Made by a program: the position numbers and the translations under genes
Notes under the pieces: model-generated
Databases searched by the model: none
The model's input: only the letters and a program-made list of their open reading frames with translations
What the model was told of the DNA's origin: nothing
DNA from: Lineus longissimus
Lineage: Eukaryota; Nemertea; Pilidiophora; Heteronemertea; Lineidae
Length of the DNA: 60,000 bases
Reading direction: 5' to 3'
Assembly (NCBI RefSeq): GCF_910592395.1
Contig: NC_088309.1
Location: 27,594,599-27,654,598 of the forward strand
Shown: one piece after another, positions 33,201-38,848 of the stretch
Layout of the letters: each line of letters starts with the position of its first letter
How positions within the stretch are numbered: the first letter of the stretch is position 1

Positions 33201-33981
33201 ACAGCCCCCAGATTGTGATCCGGAGTATTATACCAATCCCGTAGGGGTCAAGGTTAAAGTTCAAAATGGCGACTGTGGTACTCCATGGCTGGCAGCTGCA
33301 TATATGATCGCCTTTGTCTTCTTAACTTTTCTCATCATTATAAATATGTACATAGCTGTGATTCTTGAAAACTTTAATCAGGCCCACGAGCAGGAGGAAG
33401 TGGGTGTGACCGAAGATGACTTCGACATGTTCTACGTCATCTGGGAACGCTTTGACCCGCACGCTACTCAGTATATAAAGTATGAACAGCTATCAGACTT
33501 TGTGGCAGATTTAGATGAACCTCTAGGTATTCCGAAACCTAACGAAATAGCACTTGTGTCCTTTGACTTGCCGATTGTGAAGGGTGATAAAATCCACTGT
33601 TTAGATATTCTCATAGGGCTCACTAGACATGTGTTAGGAGATGTGGAGGCTTCGAATGAATTCAAGGAGTTACGATCACAACTTGAGGATAAGTTCAAGG
33701 AGTCGTTCCCCACGAGGATTAGCACAGATGTGGTATCATCAACGATATTCCGTAAAAAAGAGGATGTCGCAGCAAAGACTTTGCAACGAGCTTGGCGGCG
33801 GCACAAAGCTGAGAAGACCATGCGTCAGATCACAGCCCTGGCTATGGAGGCGGCAGGGAAAAGACCAGGTAGTGCTCTTAGTAGACGTTTTTCCTCGCAA
33901 AGAAGTTCGTTAAATGCTAGTTTCAATTTGCCAGGCACGAGTAAAGGCAAGACTGGAAATAAGCTAACGATTCCGGTATAA
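6042..33981 (+). CDS. Nav2: NaV2-type (DEEA) voltage-gated cation channel alpha subunit, 5'-incomplete, 23 exons
   Basis: Pore-forming plasma-membrane channel with four homologous domains of six membrane segments (S1-S6) each. Exons: 6042-6253, 9172-9300, 9503-9612, 11173-11388, 11823-11880, 12123-12267, 13085-13219, 14928-14972, 18930-20072, 21152-21230, 23507-23733, 24044-24220, 24514-24855, 25053-25251, 25382-25479, 25665-25924, 26066-26381, 26563-26685, 26923-27240, 27494-27631, 27999-28109, 30309-30579, 32849-33981. All introns are GT-AG and all phases join; the sum is 1994 codons plus stop. S4 arginine ladders, P-loops, an MFL inactivation motif and a C-terminal IQ-like motif are visible. 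Selectivity residues are D (12241), E (24763), E (27196), A (33166). DEEA is established for NaV2/BSC1/DSC1 channels, which pass calcium as well as sodium. Calcium permeability here is inferred. The N-terminal exon (start codon) is missing. Conservation with para is high in S5-P-S6 regions and low in the linkers. Confidence 0.96.
6254..9171 (+). other. Intron after NaV2 exon a
   Basis: Bounded by GTAAGT and ctacag. Apart from short chance frames I see no exon, RNA gene or clear repeat in these 2.9 kb. Confidence 0.85.
9172..9300 (+). CDS. Nav2: NaV2 exon b: domain I S2 to S3
   Basis: Phase 2 in, phase 2 out; 129 nt, the same size as I recall for the equivalent vertebrate exon. Encodes [20 protein letters not shown] (S2) and [11 protein letters not shown] (S3). 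Donor GC|GTAAGT. Confidence 0.96.
9503..9612 (+). CDS. Nav2: NaV2 exon c: domain I S3-S4 voltage sensor
   Basis: Encodes the S4 ladder [18 protein letters not shown] with three arginines and a lysine at every third position. Phase 2 in, phase 1 out. Only one copy is seen; no mutually exclusive partner exon of the vertebrate neonatal/adult kind was found in the flanking introns. Confidence 0.96.
9613..11172 (+). other. Intron after NaV2 exon c
   Basis: Bounded by GTATGT and tttttcag. Around 10216-10561 open frames of about 100 codons exist on both strands but match no family I know. No second S4 exon was found. Confidence 0.85.
11173..11388 (+). CDS. Nav2: NaV2 exon d: domain I S4-S5 linker, S5, outer loop
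   Basis: Begins [14 protein letters not shown] (S4-S5 linker), then S5 and the [13 protein letters not shown] segment. Phase 1 in and out. Donor ACT A|GTAAGT at 11389. Confidence 0.96.
11389..11822 (+). other. Intron after NaV2 exon d
   Basis: Bounded by GTAAGT and attccag; nothing recognisable inside. Confidence 0.85.
11823..11880 (+). CDS. Nav2: NaV2 exon e: domain I extracellular loop
   Basis: Short 58-nt exon, phase 1 in, phase 2 out, encoding the S5-P turret around [21 protein letters not shown] is an N-glycosylation sequon. Its size matches the small turret exon of vertebrate Nav genes. Confidence 0.93.
12123..12267 (+). CDS. Nav2: NaV2 exon f: domain I pore loop (selectivity Asp)
   Basis: Encodes [15 protein letters not shown]. 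The aspartate codon at 12241-12243 is the domain I selectivity residue; the Glu three residues on is the outer-ring residue. The Phe after the Asp matches para; this is the position that affects tetrodotoxin binding in the family. Phase 2 in, phase 0 out. Confidence 0.96.
12268..13084 (+). other. Intron after NaV2 exon f
   Basis: Bounded by GTAAGT and tttcag; 817 bp with nothing recognisable. Confidence 0.85.
13085..13219 (+). CDS. Nav2: NaV2 exon g: domain I S6
   Basis: Encodes [20 protein letters not shown] and the S6 end [20 protein letters not shown]. 135 nt, phase 0 at both ends; donor AAG|GTAAGA. Confidence 0.96.
13220..14927 (+). other. Intron after NaV2 exon g
   Basis: Bounded by GTAAGA and ttatcag. 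A 128-codon open frame at 13731-14117 is low-complexity, hydrophobic and unrecognised; I regard it as chance. Confidence 0.8.
14928..14972 (+). CDS. Nav2: NaV2 exon h: 45-nt charged exon of the I-II linker
   Basis: Acceptor ttatcag, donor GAG|GTATAG, phase 0 at both ends. Encodes [15 protein letters not shown], continuing the charged helix after domain I S6 seen in other Nav channels. Being a multiple of three with phase 0 ends, it could be a cassette exon. Confidence 0.85.
16594..16763. mobile_element. Short inverted-repeat transposon remnant (MITE-like)
   Basis: Left arm ccggtgtgcaagggatag onward (16594-16633) and right arm (16722-16763) are imperfect reverse complements over about 40 bp (shared blocks CCGGTGTG, GGATA, AGTCC, ATAGTCCG). 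The whole is 170 bp with no coding frame. TAAA stands next to both ends and might be a short target duplication (inference). Confidence 0.7.
18684..18723. repeat. Exact 20-bp tandem duplication
   Basis: gtcagcgcaccatcatacgt occurs twice in direct succession. Confidence 0.95.
18930..20072 (+). CDS. Nav2: NaV2 exon i: very large I-II cytoplasmic linker exon
   Basis: 1143 nt, 381 codons, phase 0 at both ends; donor AGC|GTAAGT. Starts with a lysine/glutamate helix ([20 protein letters not shown]), then a low-complexity region rich in Ser, Asn, Asp and Lys. It contains loosely repeated NDL-type motifs (about 19635-19840) and ends in a basic Ser/Lys stretch. Basophilic phosphosite-like sequences such as [10 protein letters not shown] are visible. 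No known domain. The frame is open through the donor to TGA at 20079. Inactivation and kinase control map to this linker in other Nav channels; its role here is unknown. Confidence 0.93.
20073..21151 (+). other. Intron after NaV2 exon i
   Basis: Bounded by GTAAGT and gtcacag; no recognisable content in 1.1 kb. Confidence 0.85.
21152..21230 (+). CDS. Nav2: NaV2 exon j: acidic end of the I-II linker
   Basis: Acceptor cacag, donor GATG|GTGAGT; phase 0 in, phase 1 out. Encodes [20 protein letters not shown] followed by SIVVVD: strongly acidic, joining in frame to the next exon. Confidence 0.88.
21231..23506 (+). other. Intron after NaV2 exon j
   Basis: Bounded by GTGAGT and ttttcag. It contains the candidate 15-nt microexon at 21911. 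Long chance frames on both strands (for example 21873-22286) match nothing known. Confidence 0.8.
21911..21925 (+). CDS. Candidate 15-nt NaV2 microexon (I-II linker)
   Basis: A pyrimidine-rich tract (tttctcctgtcttgtcgttt) runs to cgctacag, then 15 nt, then GTGAGT. It accepts phase 1 from the exon ending at 21230 and returns phase 1 to the exon at 23507, adding residues E-Y-G-M-R before EDTEKEYKD without breaking frame. Splice signals and phase are seen; use in mRNA is inferred. A chance match of signals is possible at this size. Confidence 0.4.
23507..23733 (+). CDS. Nav2: NaV2 exon k: domain II S1
   Basis: Phase 1 in, phase 0 out. Encodes a cysteine-rich juxtamembrane run ([12 protein letters not shown]), then [20 protein letters not shown] (S1) and the S1-S2 turn. 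The MDP.F motif is conserved with vertebrate domain II. Confidence 0.96.
23734..24043 (+). other. Intron after NaV2 exon k
   Basis: Bounded by GTATGT and gtttcag; 310 bp without recognisable features. Confidence 0.85.
24044..24220 (+). CDS. Nav2: NaV2 exon l: domain II S2-S4 start
   Basis: Phase 0 at both ends. [17 protein letters not shown] is S2, [16 protein letters not shown] is S3, and LSVFRTVRL begins S4, which continues in the next exon. Confidence 0.96.
24514..24855 (+). CDS. Nav2: NaV2 exon m: domain II S4, S5, pore loop (selectivity Glu)
   Basis: Begins [17 protein letters not shown] (end of S4 and linker), then S5, then [11 protein letters not shown] and [16 protein letters not shown]. 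The Glu codon at 24763-24765 is the selectivity residue and a second Glu three residues on is the outer-ring residue. Phase 0 in and out; donor ATG|GTAAGT within S6. Confidence 0.97.
25053..25251 (+). CDS. Nav2: NaV2 exon n: domain II S6 and start of II-III linker
   Basis: [13 protein letters not shown] is the S6 end. It is followed by a basic amphipathic stretch ([17 protein letters not shown]) and an acidic tail. Phase 0 in, phase 1 out. Confidence 0.96.
25382..25479 (+). CDS. Nav2: NaV2 exon o: II-III linker
   Basis: Acceptor ttcttatag, donor AAG|GTACGT, phase 1 in, phase 0 out. Encodes [20 protein letters not shown] and a Lys/Asn-rich remainder. No domain; placed by phase and open frame. 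Confidence 0.86.
25665..25924 (+). CDS. Nav2: NaV2 exon p: II-III linker, basic/acidic coil
   Basis: Phase 0 in, phase 2 out. A Ser/Arg/Lys segment ([20 protein letters not shown]) precedes a charged helix. It ends in [14 protein letters not shown], which aligns with the conserved end of the vertebrate II-III linker (a CF..DC-type motif). Confidence 0.92.
26066..26381 (+). CDS. Nav2: NaV2 exon q: domain III S1-S3
   Basis: Starts with a cysteine cluster ([12 protein letters not shown]), then [19 protein letters not shown]1 ends at [13 protein letters not shown]2 is [20 protein letters not shown] and S3 is [10 protein letters not shown]. Phase 2 in, phase 0 out. Confidence 0.97.
26563..26685 (+). 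CDS. Nav2: NaV2 exon r: domain III S3-S4 voltage sensor
   Basis: [20 protein letters not shown] is a five-arginine S4 ladder, ending GMR at donor AGG|GTAAGA. Phase 0 in and out. This is the segment encoded by mutually exclusive exons in insect para; only one copy was found here. Confidence 0.97.
26803..26841 (+). CDS. Candidate 39-nt NaV2 cassette exon in the domain III S4-S5 linker
   Basis: Acceptor tgtgcccttgcag and donor AGG|GTGAGT bound 39 nt with phase 0 ends, between the exon ending WQGMR and the exon starting IVVNALMFA. It encodes [13 protein letters not shown]. The canonical joined sequence without it (GMR-IVVNAL) already matches Nav channels (GMR-VVVNAL), so this would be an optional 13-residue insertion. 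Splice signals and phase are seen; use is inferred. Confidence 0.5.
26923..27240 (+). CDS. Nav2: NaV2 exon s: domain III S5 and pore loop (selectivity Glu instead of Lys)
   Basis: S5 ([20 protein letters not shown]), a turret, then [20 protein letters not shown]. The codon at 27196-27198 is GAA (Glu) where DEKA channels have Lys; this assigns the gene to the NaV2 class. Phase 0 in and out; donor GCA|GTGAGT. Confidence 0.97.
27494..27631 (+). CDS. Nav2: NaV2 exon t: domain III S6
   Basis: [20 protein letters not shown] and [12 protein letters not shown] are near-identical in pattern to para S6. Phase 0 in and out. Confidence 0.97.
27632..27998 (+). other. Intron after NaV2 exon t
   Basis: Bounded by GTAGGT and tttttag; nothing recognisable. 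Confidence 0.85.
27999..28109 (+). CDS. Nav2: NaV2 exon u: III-IV linker, inactivation gate
   Basis: Encodes [20 protein letters not shown] and [20 protein letters not shown] stands where vertebrates have IFM and para has MFM. The QKNYYN..KKLG..KP frame is fully conserved. Phase 0 in and out. Confidence 0.97.
29689..29814. repeat. Perfect 35-bp inverted repeat with 56-nt loop
   Basis: Arm 29689-29723 (tgggtgatatgaataaagac onward) is exactly the reverse complement of 29780-29814. Partial pairing continues inward. It could be a foldback element or a strong intronic RNA hairpin; no coding frame. Confidence 0.95.
30035..30295. repeat. Degenerate repeats around aagctttatgaatacca
   Basis: About five imperfect copies of gaatgaagctttatgaatac occur near 30036, 30091, 30114, 30149 and 30273. 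The last abuts the pyrimidine tract and acceptor of the domain IV exon. The copies differ by several bases and small gaps. Confidence 0.7.
30309..30579 (+). CDS. Nav2: NaV2 exon v: domain IV S1-S3
   Basis: [20 protein letters not shown] leads into S1, S2 has [20 protein letters not shown], and S3 is [15 protein letters not shown]. Phase 0 in, phase 1 out; donor GTCG|GTAAGT. Confidence 0.97.
30580..32848 (+). other. Last NaV2 intron
   Basis: Bounded by GTAAGT and ctttcag; 2.3 kb with nothing recognisable apart from chance frames. Confidence 0.85.
32849..33981 (+). CDS. Nav2: NaV2 last exon: domain IV S4 to C-terminus
   Basis: Begins in phase 1. S4 is [21 protein letters not shown]5 and P-loop follow with [11 protein letters not shown], where the Ala codon at 33166-33168 is the selectivity residue; S6 is [15 protein letters not shown]. 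The C-terminal tail has the EF-hand-like segment ([20 protein letters not shown]), an IQ-like calmodulin site ([12 protein letters not shown]) and a Ser/Arg/Lys end finishing GNKLTIPV before TAA at 33979. IPV would suit a class II PDZ ligand (inference). A single 1.1-kb terminal exon is typical of the family. Confidence 0.97.
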
Positions 33982-34137
33982 CACATCCAAAATCAGTGGC
34001 TTTTCAGTTGAGTATTGCACACAGGCAGTGATCTGAAGAAGTGTCCTGCATGGTCAAGAGGGCCAACGGTACTGTATCTTGCACTCGGTTATTCCCGAAA
34101 GCTGAAATTGGGATAGGCCTAGTTCCGGTGGTAGTGT

Positions 34138-34442
34138 CCAATCAAAAGTGAAGAATTCGGCGTGCTCATTTGCATCGAGCCAATCAGGAGGCTCTATTGT
34201 GGGGTTAGTCCCCGTCAGATTCTGCTGTTGGAATTCGGCGAGTGGTCTGTTTATTAAATTAGATAAAACATCTTGGGAACTTCTGATATTGCTGTTTGCG
34301 ATGCTCTTCTGATGATAAGCTCTGATATTCACTGCTCAAACTACAACATTTGTGTCTATTTAAAATATGTTTCGTGTTGATTGCCATGCTGCCTTTTAAC
34401 TGCTGGTTTCGACCAATCAGGTTGGCGTATCTGTGATATAAA
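34138..34442 (+). promoter_or_regulatory. Promoter-like cluster: three CCAAT boxes, octamer, TATA-like box
   Basis: CCAATCA at 34138, 34180 and 34413, all on the + strand, octamer ATTTGCAT at 34168, and TATAAA at 34437, 24 bp after the last CCAAT. This set resembles histone or snRNA-type promoters, but no such gene follows. It lies 160 bp behind the channel stop. Function is inferred. Confidence 0.35.
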
Positions 34443-34474
34443 TCAACGAACTGTAGCTTATGCATACGACCAAG

Positions 34475-34502
34475 AATACATAAAGACTAGTCTTTATGTA
34501 TT
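34475..34502. repeat. Perfect 28-bp palindrome followed by T5
   Basis: aatacataaaga-ctag-tctttatgtatt is self-complementary over 28 bp and is followed by a run of five T ending at 34505. The core ataaagactag also occurs in the arms of the intronic hairpin at 29689-29814. Confidence 0.95.
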
Positions 34503-36378
34503 TTTGATACCATAGTTATCATAAAATCAACTGATATTGCACTGATGCGAACGGTGAACTCTCTTCCAAAATGTGCTCCTTCGTTAAAATCCATCAGTGT
34601 AATCGCTCTCATAGTCATTTTTGTTCTCAAAAATATTAATAATCTAAATTAATAGAAATATTGTACATTTGTAGATAATGCTGAATTTTGATAAAGAATA
34701 TGTGATTTCCAGTTGCCAAACTGCTAATATGTGATAGCCTACTATGACGCAGCTGTGTCTGACTGAGCAGCAGCACTTCATAATTTGGCTAGCTTTTCAC
34801 TACATGTATTTCTATCGCAGGCATGAAGAGTGCCGAATACAAAATTCAGCAATGCCGCTGTGAAGACTGATATACATTCATGTCACTAACTTCACCTTAT
34901 GTTAGGTCCATTGTCAATTCAAGATTAGACCAGTTGGTGACCACTTCGTCCTGAACAACCGGGCCCTATCGACATTATTTGCAACAGTCCTGGACTAACT
35001 CCATTTCAACCTCAATCTCGATCTTTTCTTCTGCAGATTCTCCTGGCGCGATGATCTGATGCTAAGGTTTTTAAGAAACAAGTTGGCGCAATCAACTTGT
35101 CTTAGCTTGCATTTGAGTGTGTTTTCTTTTGCATTACGGAAAGGCCATTTTTGGTGTAAAATGGGGGTTTCTTTATTGACTGCTAAAGGGGTTGTTAAGG
35201 AGGGGCAAGAGTCCTATTGATATTACAGTGACAGCAATTTGTTGGCCTTTCTGTTAATGTGGAATACTTTTTTCGGCATGTTTTCATCGATTCTTGTAAT
35301 TTGATTTGAATTATTTTGCCTTTTTATTATTTTCAGAAAAGAGTTTTTACATTATCATGCAGATTTCTGTTTGTGGTTACGAATGCTAAGCACATTTATA
35401 TGTACCTTAATTTTGATGCCAATGATCAAGGGATGGCCAGCCCGAAATTGATGTAGTATAGGCATACTTTATTTCTAAGATAAAACAATTGAGACTTTCA
35501 AAATGTCATCAGCGTCAACACAAAATGGCTCATCCCTTCGCGTGGTATTCATGAATAAACGATGTTTTCTCCCATTTCTGCATGTTTCCAAGATGCACCA
35601 TGACTTCAAATTTATGCAAATGAGGTTGTGTCCTTCGTGAATATTCATTTTATAAATAATTTACTTGTGATTCACTTGTAATTGTGACGTGAGAAAGTGA
35701 ACTTTGTAGTGTTGGATATCCTGTGTATTTGCATGTTAAGTTTCAGTTCATTATATAATGTCCGGTAAATTTTGCCAGTTGTTCATACTTTTTTCTCTGC
35801 CTTGTGCAATGTAACCTTCTGGGACTGACGATATCTTGTTACAAACGGTGAAAAGATGCAGCCTGGTGTAGTGGTGATGTAATCCGTGCTCAGATTGTTG
35901 GACTAGTATTTCATCGGTTTGAGACAAGACCACAATTGATTTTTTAAGCCTTTTAGCAGTTAAATTGTCAATGTTTGACCGCGACGCATCAAAGAACGCG
36001 TGGTGTTGTGAATCTGAAATTTAGATTATGTTATTCCGGACAGTCGGGCAAGTAAATGGTGAAAAATAAAATGGTGATTGACCACGGAAATTTTTTTTTA
36101 ATCGACAAATTAGACAGACTTTGATATTTCCACTCTTTTCAGCCAACTGGCAGAAAAAACTCAAAACACGCCCCCCTATTACCCAATTAGCAAAATTCGA
36201 AATTAATTTTTTCATCAAATAATTTCTTTATATCTGTAGACTTGCCACAACAAATATTTTTTCAATACCTCTCCAAATATGTACTTGAGAGTAAAAAACA
36301 TGCACTCGTCTAATAGATAGGCCTGGACCCTCCAACCTATGAATATTCATTAGTGGTCTTGTCTCGTTTGAAAGCCAC

Positions 36379-36412
36379 AAGATGGCTGCCGCCGTTAACA
36401 AGATGGCTGCCG
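36379..36412 (+). promoter_or_regulatory. Two tandem YY1/TISU-type motifs
   Basis: aagatggctgcc occurs at 36379-36390 and again at 36400-36411, matching the YY1 consensus AAnATGGCnGC. A weaker third copy (caagatgtc) follows at about 36418. Such motifs mark TATA-less starts in some animals; no gene is evident here. Confidence 0.45.
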
Positions 36413-37097
36413 TTTCACAAGATGTCATATTATGCATGCAGCATGCTGCGAGAGGCGTCAGCTTCCCTGCGTCCCTTTCATTTTATGAAACAACTGTTCA
36501 TCTTTCAAATTGTACCAAACTATCTTCAGTTCTTTAAGGTTTGCTAAACCCTTTGACTTGTACTTGTACTGTACATCATCACAGGCCTACCTGCCTGTGT
36601 AGCAAGGCACCATCTCTCGCTTCGGGCGCTCCAATTTGAGAAGATGGTCAACTGAACGCTGCTGCCTCCCACCTATGACAGACGAATGACCCAATGGTGG
36701 CAAGGTCAATGGCTTCTCAGGCTGTCCCTTGTGTTTCCATGTCCTATTCCCTGGTACAACCAATGGTTTCCCTGCCAAACAAAAAGCAAAACAAAGGTTC
36801 ATTTTGTGTGTGTGGCCGGCAGTGTATGGTGTGGCGCGTCACAAGGTCACAAGGTCCGCTAGCTTTTTGGTACCAAAAGTGTCGGCAGTTTTACAACTTG
36901 ACCTCTGTATGAAATAGGACACCTCCCTGTTAAGAAGAGCATTTGTCAGTCCCAAGGGTGTCCTTAATAGAAGGGTTCCACGGGTAATTAGAAATTGGCA
37001 CTGTGCTAACTTAAAATAATTGTAGCATGAATACTTTTTACTCTCTTCTGCTTCTGTCGTGAATGGGGTTCTTAAGTGAGCATTGTGTTTTTACCAG

Positions 37098-37177
37098 ATA
37101 CTACTTCATCAGTAGGCCCCCGAAGCGGCGAGATTTCGTCATCATATCTGTCTAGGAGGGACTCCGCTGATAGATAG
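37098..37177 (+). CDS. Candidate alternative last exon of NaV2
   Basis: A weak acceptor (gtgtttttaccag) is followed by a short Ser/Arg-rich frame (TTSSVGPRSGEISSSYLSRR, then DSADR) and TAG. It fits in phase to a possible donor inside the known last exon (CCAG|GTAGTG at 33868/33869, after the IQ-like motif). Joining them would replace the 38-residue end with 26 residues. The donor is weak and the intron would be 3.2 kb, so this remains speculative. Confidence 0.25.
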
Positions 37178-38045
37178 TACTCATTGAGCCCCAGTTTTAG
37201 GCCCAAAGAGTGAAGCCACAGGTTCCTCTTTGATATCTCGGCTGCCATGACAACGAGGATGACCTACCACACGACCTACTGGTTGTAACGGCTCACTCTG
37301 TTGGACACCAACAACACGGCTCGAGGTTTTCTTTCAATTTCTGTTCTGATCTCCAGATTGCATTTGTCTAGTCAATGATTTTATTCCATGTATCCACGAA
37401 CTCTTCCAGGGCTGAAAAACCTAAGAATTTGAAGACGGTGGCCGTTTGCCTCCGATGCCTGTTGTGAGCAATTGCACACCTCGTGCTGGCTCGGGCGAAG
37501 CAGTTGAACAATCGATCAGTTGTTGTCACGACTTCCTATAGATGGTACTCCCAACTTGGAAGCTGTTGGCTCCTGACACAGATTCAAAGTACATGTAGTG
37601 TCACTACGTGTAAGGAGAAAAAAGTATGGAAATGGAGCTCATCGCTTTATGGCGGCGACTCCCGATCAATGCCTGCGAGCAAATGTTCACGCCATAGGAT
37701 GAGGGCTATGTGCGATATCTTGATAATTGGTTTTTCAGTCCTGAAAGTGTACCTGTTTTTTTTATGAACATACTCATCGACGCTCTGGTGTAAATTATTA
37801 TTTTTAGACAAACGCTCACAAGTGTGATATTCCAGTGTACATATACAATGTATGATATCAAATATAAATATTGTTTTCTATGATTTAACGGTTGTTTTCC
37901 CAAGTTCTTTCGCATCAGAAATACCAATGTCGTTATCATTAATGACGATTCATCGATACCATTCCTTAAATCACCTAGAATCAAGCAGGGTTCCTTACTT
38001 GCCGAGCTGGCCTCCGTGGGAAACTTGGGCGAATACCCATCCGCC

Positions 38046-38495
38046 ACAACATCCCTGGCGCTTTGAGAAACATTGTACAAGTTGGTAAGCTTGGGTGTTC
38101 GACTGAAAGTGATACGCGTCACAAATTAGATCTCTTTAAGCACAATTGATCAACAATGGATTGATGTTACGGGCCCTGCTTTGGGAAACACACAATTGGT
38201 TGGCTTGGGCGTGCGATTGGAACTGAGGTGCGTCACAAATCATGGGTCGAAAGATGCCGGACGTCGAAACGCGGAGACACGTTCATATCCCCCACCCATC
38301 GGCAATCCGTTAACATGGAATAACACGGATGTCTATCCACGAAAGTCCGCGATAATAGTTATGTCTACAAAAGCATTCATGAATAAAATGGTTTATGACG
38401 AAGCATCTAACGGGATAGCTTCTTTCTTCGAAAAGCATTTGGCCTGATTAGTTAGCTTGGGTGTCTGACCGAAGTGATGCGCGTCACAAATTATA
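38046..38495. repeat. Three imperfect copies of a 50-80-bp repeat upstream of FoxQ2
   Basis: Cores at 38081-38130, 38195-38242 and 38446-38495 share agcttgggtgt- or ggcttgggcgt-type text and end in gcgtcacaaat. Similarity extends about 30 bp upstream (an agaaaca- or gggaaaca-like block). Copies are direct, unequally spaced (114 and 251 bp) and stop about 350 bp before the FoxQ2 start codon. No coding frame runs through them. Confidence 0.75.
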
Positions 38496-38725
38496 CTGTC
38501 CCGGAGTTATCCAATTATTTTGAAACATTGACCAACAACCCAGATGGTAGGGGGATCGGGGTTGGAGTGATTAAGGAAAAATGAACACAACAATAGGGAT
38601 AATTAACCTTTCCTTTGTTCTGTGTTTGTGGTTAATGTCAAAATATTATAAGCGTGATCGCAATCGTGTTTGGAATGAGGTGCGATCGAGTTGCGACAAA
38701 TACGGCGCACACATTGCTGCCATAT

Positions 38726-38760
38726 CCAATGACCACGCGGCCGTGTGACCAGAATATAAA
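38726..38760 (+). promoter_or_regulatory. Core promoter of the FoxQ2-like gene (CCAAT and TATA)
   Basis: CCAAT at 38726-38730 and TATAAA at 38755-38760 lie about 90 bp before the start codon, so transcription would begin near 38785-38795 with a short 5' leader. Spacing is typical; no initiator consensus was checked. Confidence 0.6.
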
Positions 38761-38848
38761 ACCATGCCCGGAGATATCGAAATCATATCACCAATAATAA
38801 CCATACAGCCAATACAAACGACCTATCTCCACCCGAAGACAAACCAAC

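Larger units (their letters stand above)
33982..38848. other. NaV2 3' region and FoxQ2 upstream interval
   Basis: The interval between the channel stop and the forkhead start contains the 3'UTR (an AATAAA at 36065 is one possible poly(A) signal), a CCAAT/octamer/TATA-like cluster with a palindrome (34138-34505), two YY1-type sites (36379-36412), three TCF/LEF-type motifs and the triple repeat at about 38046-38495. No other protein gene was recognised. Confidence 0.7.
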
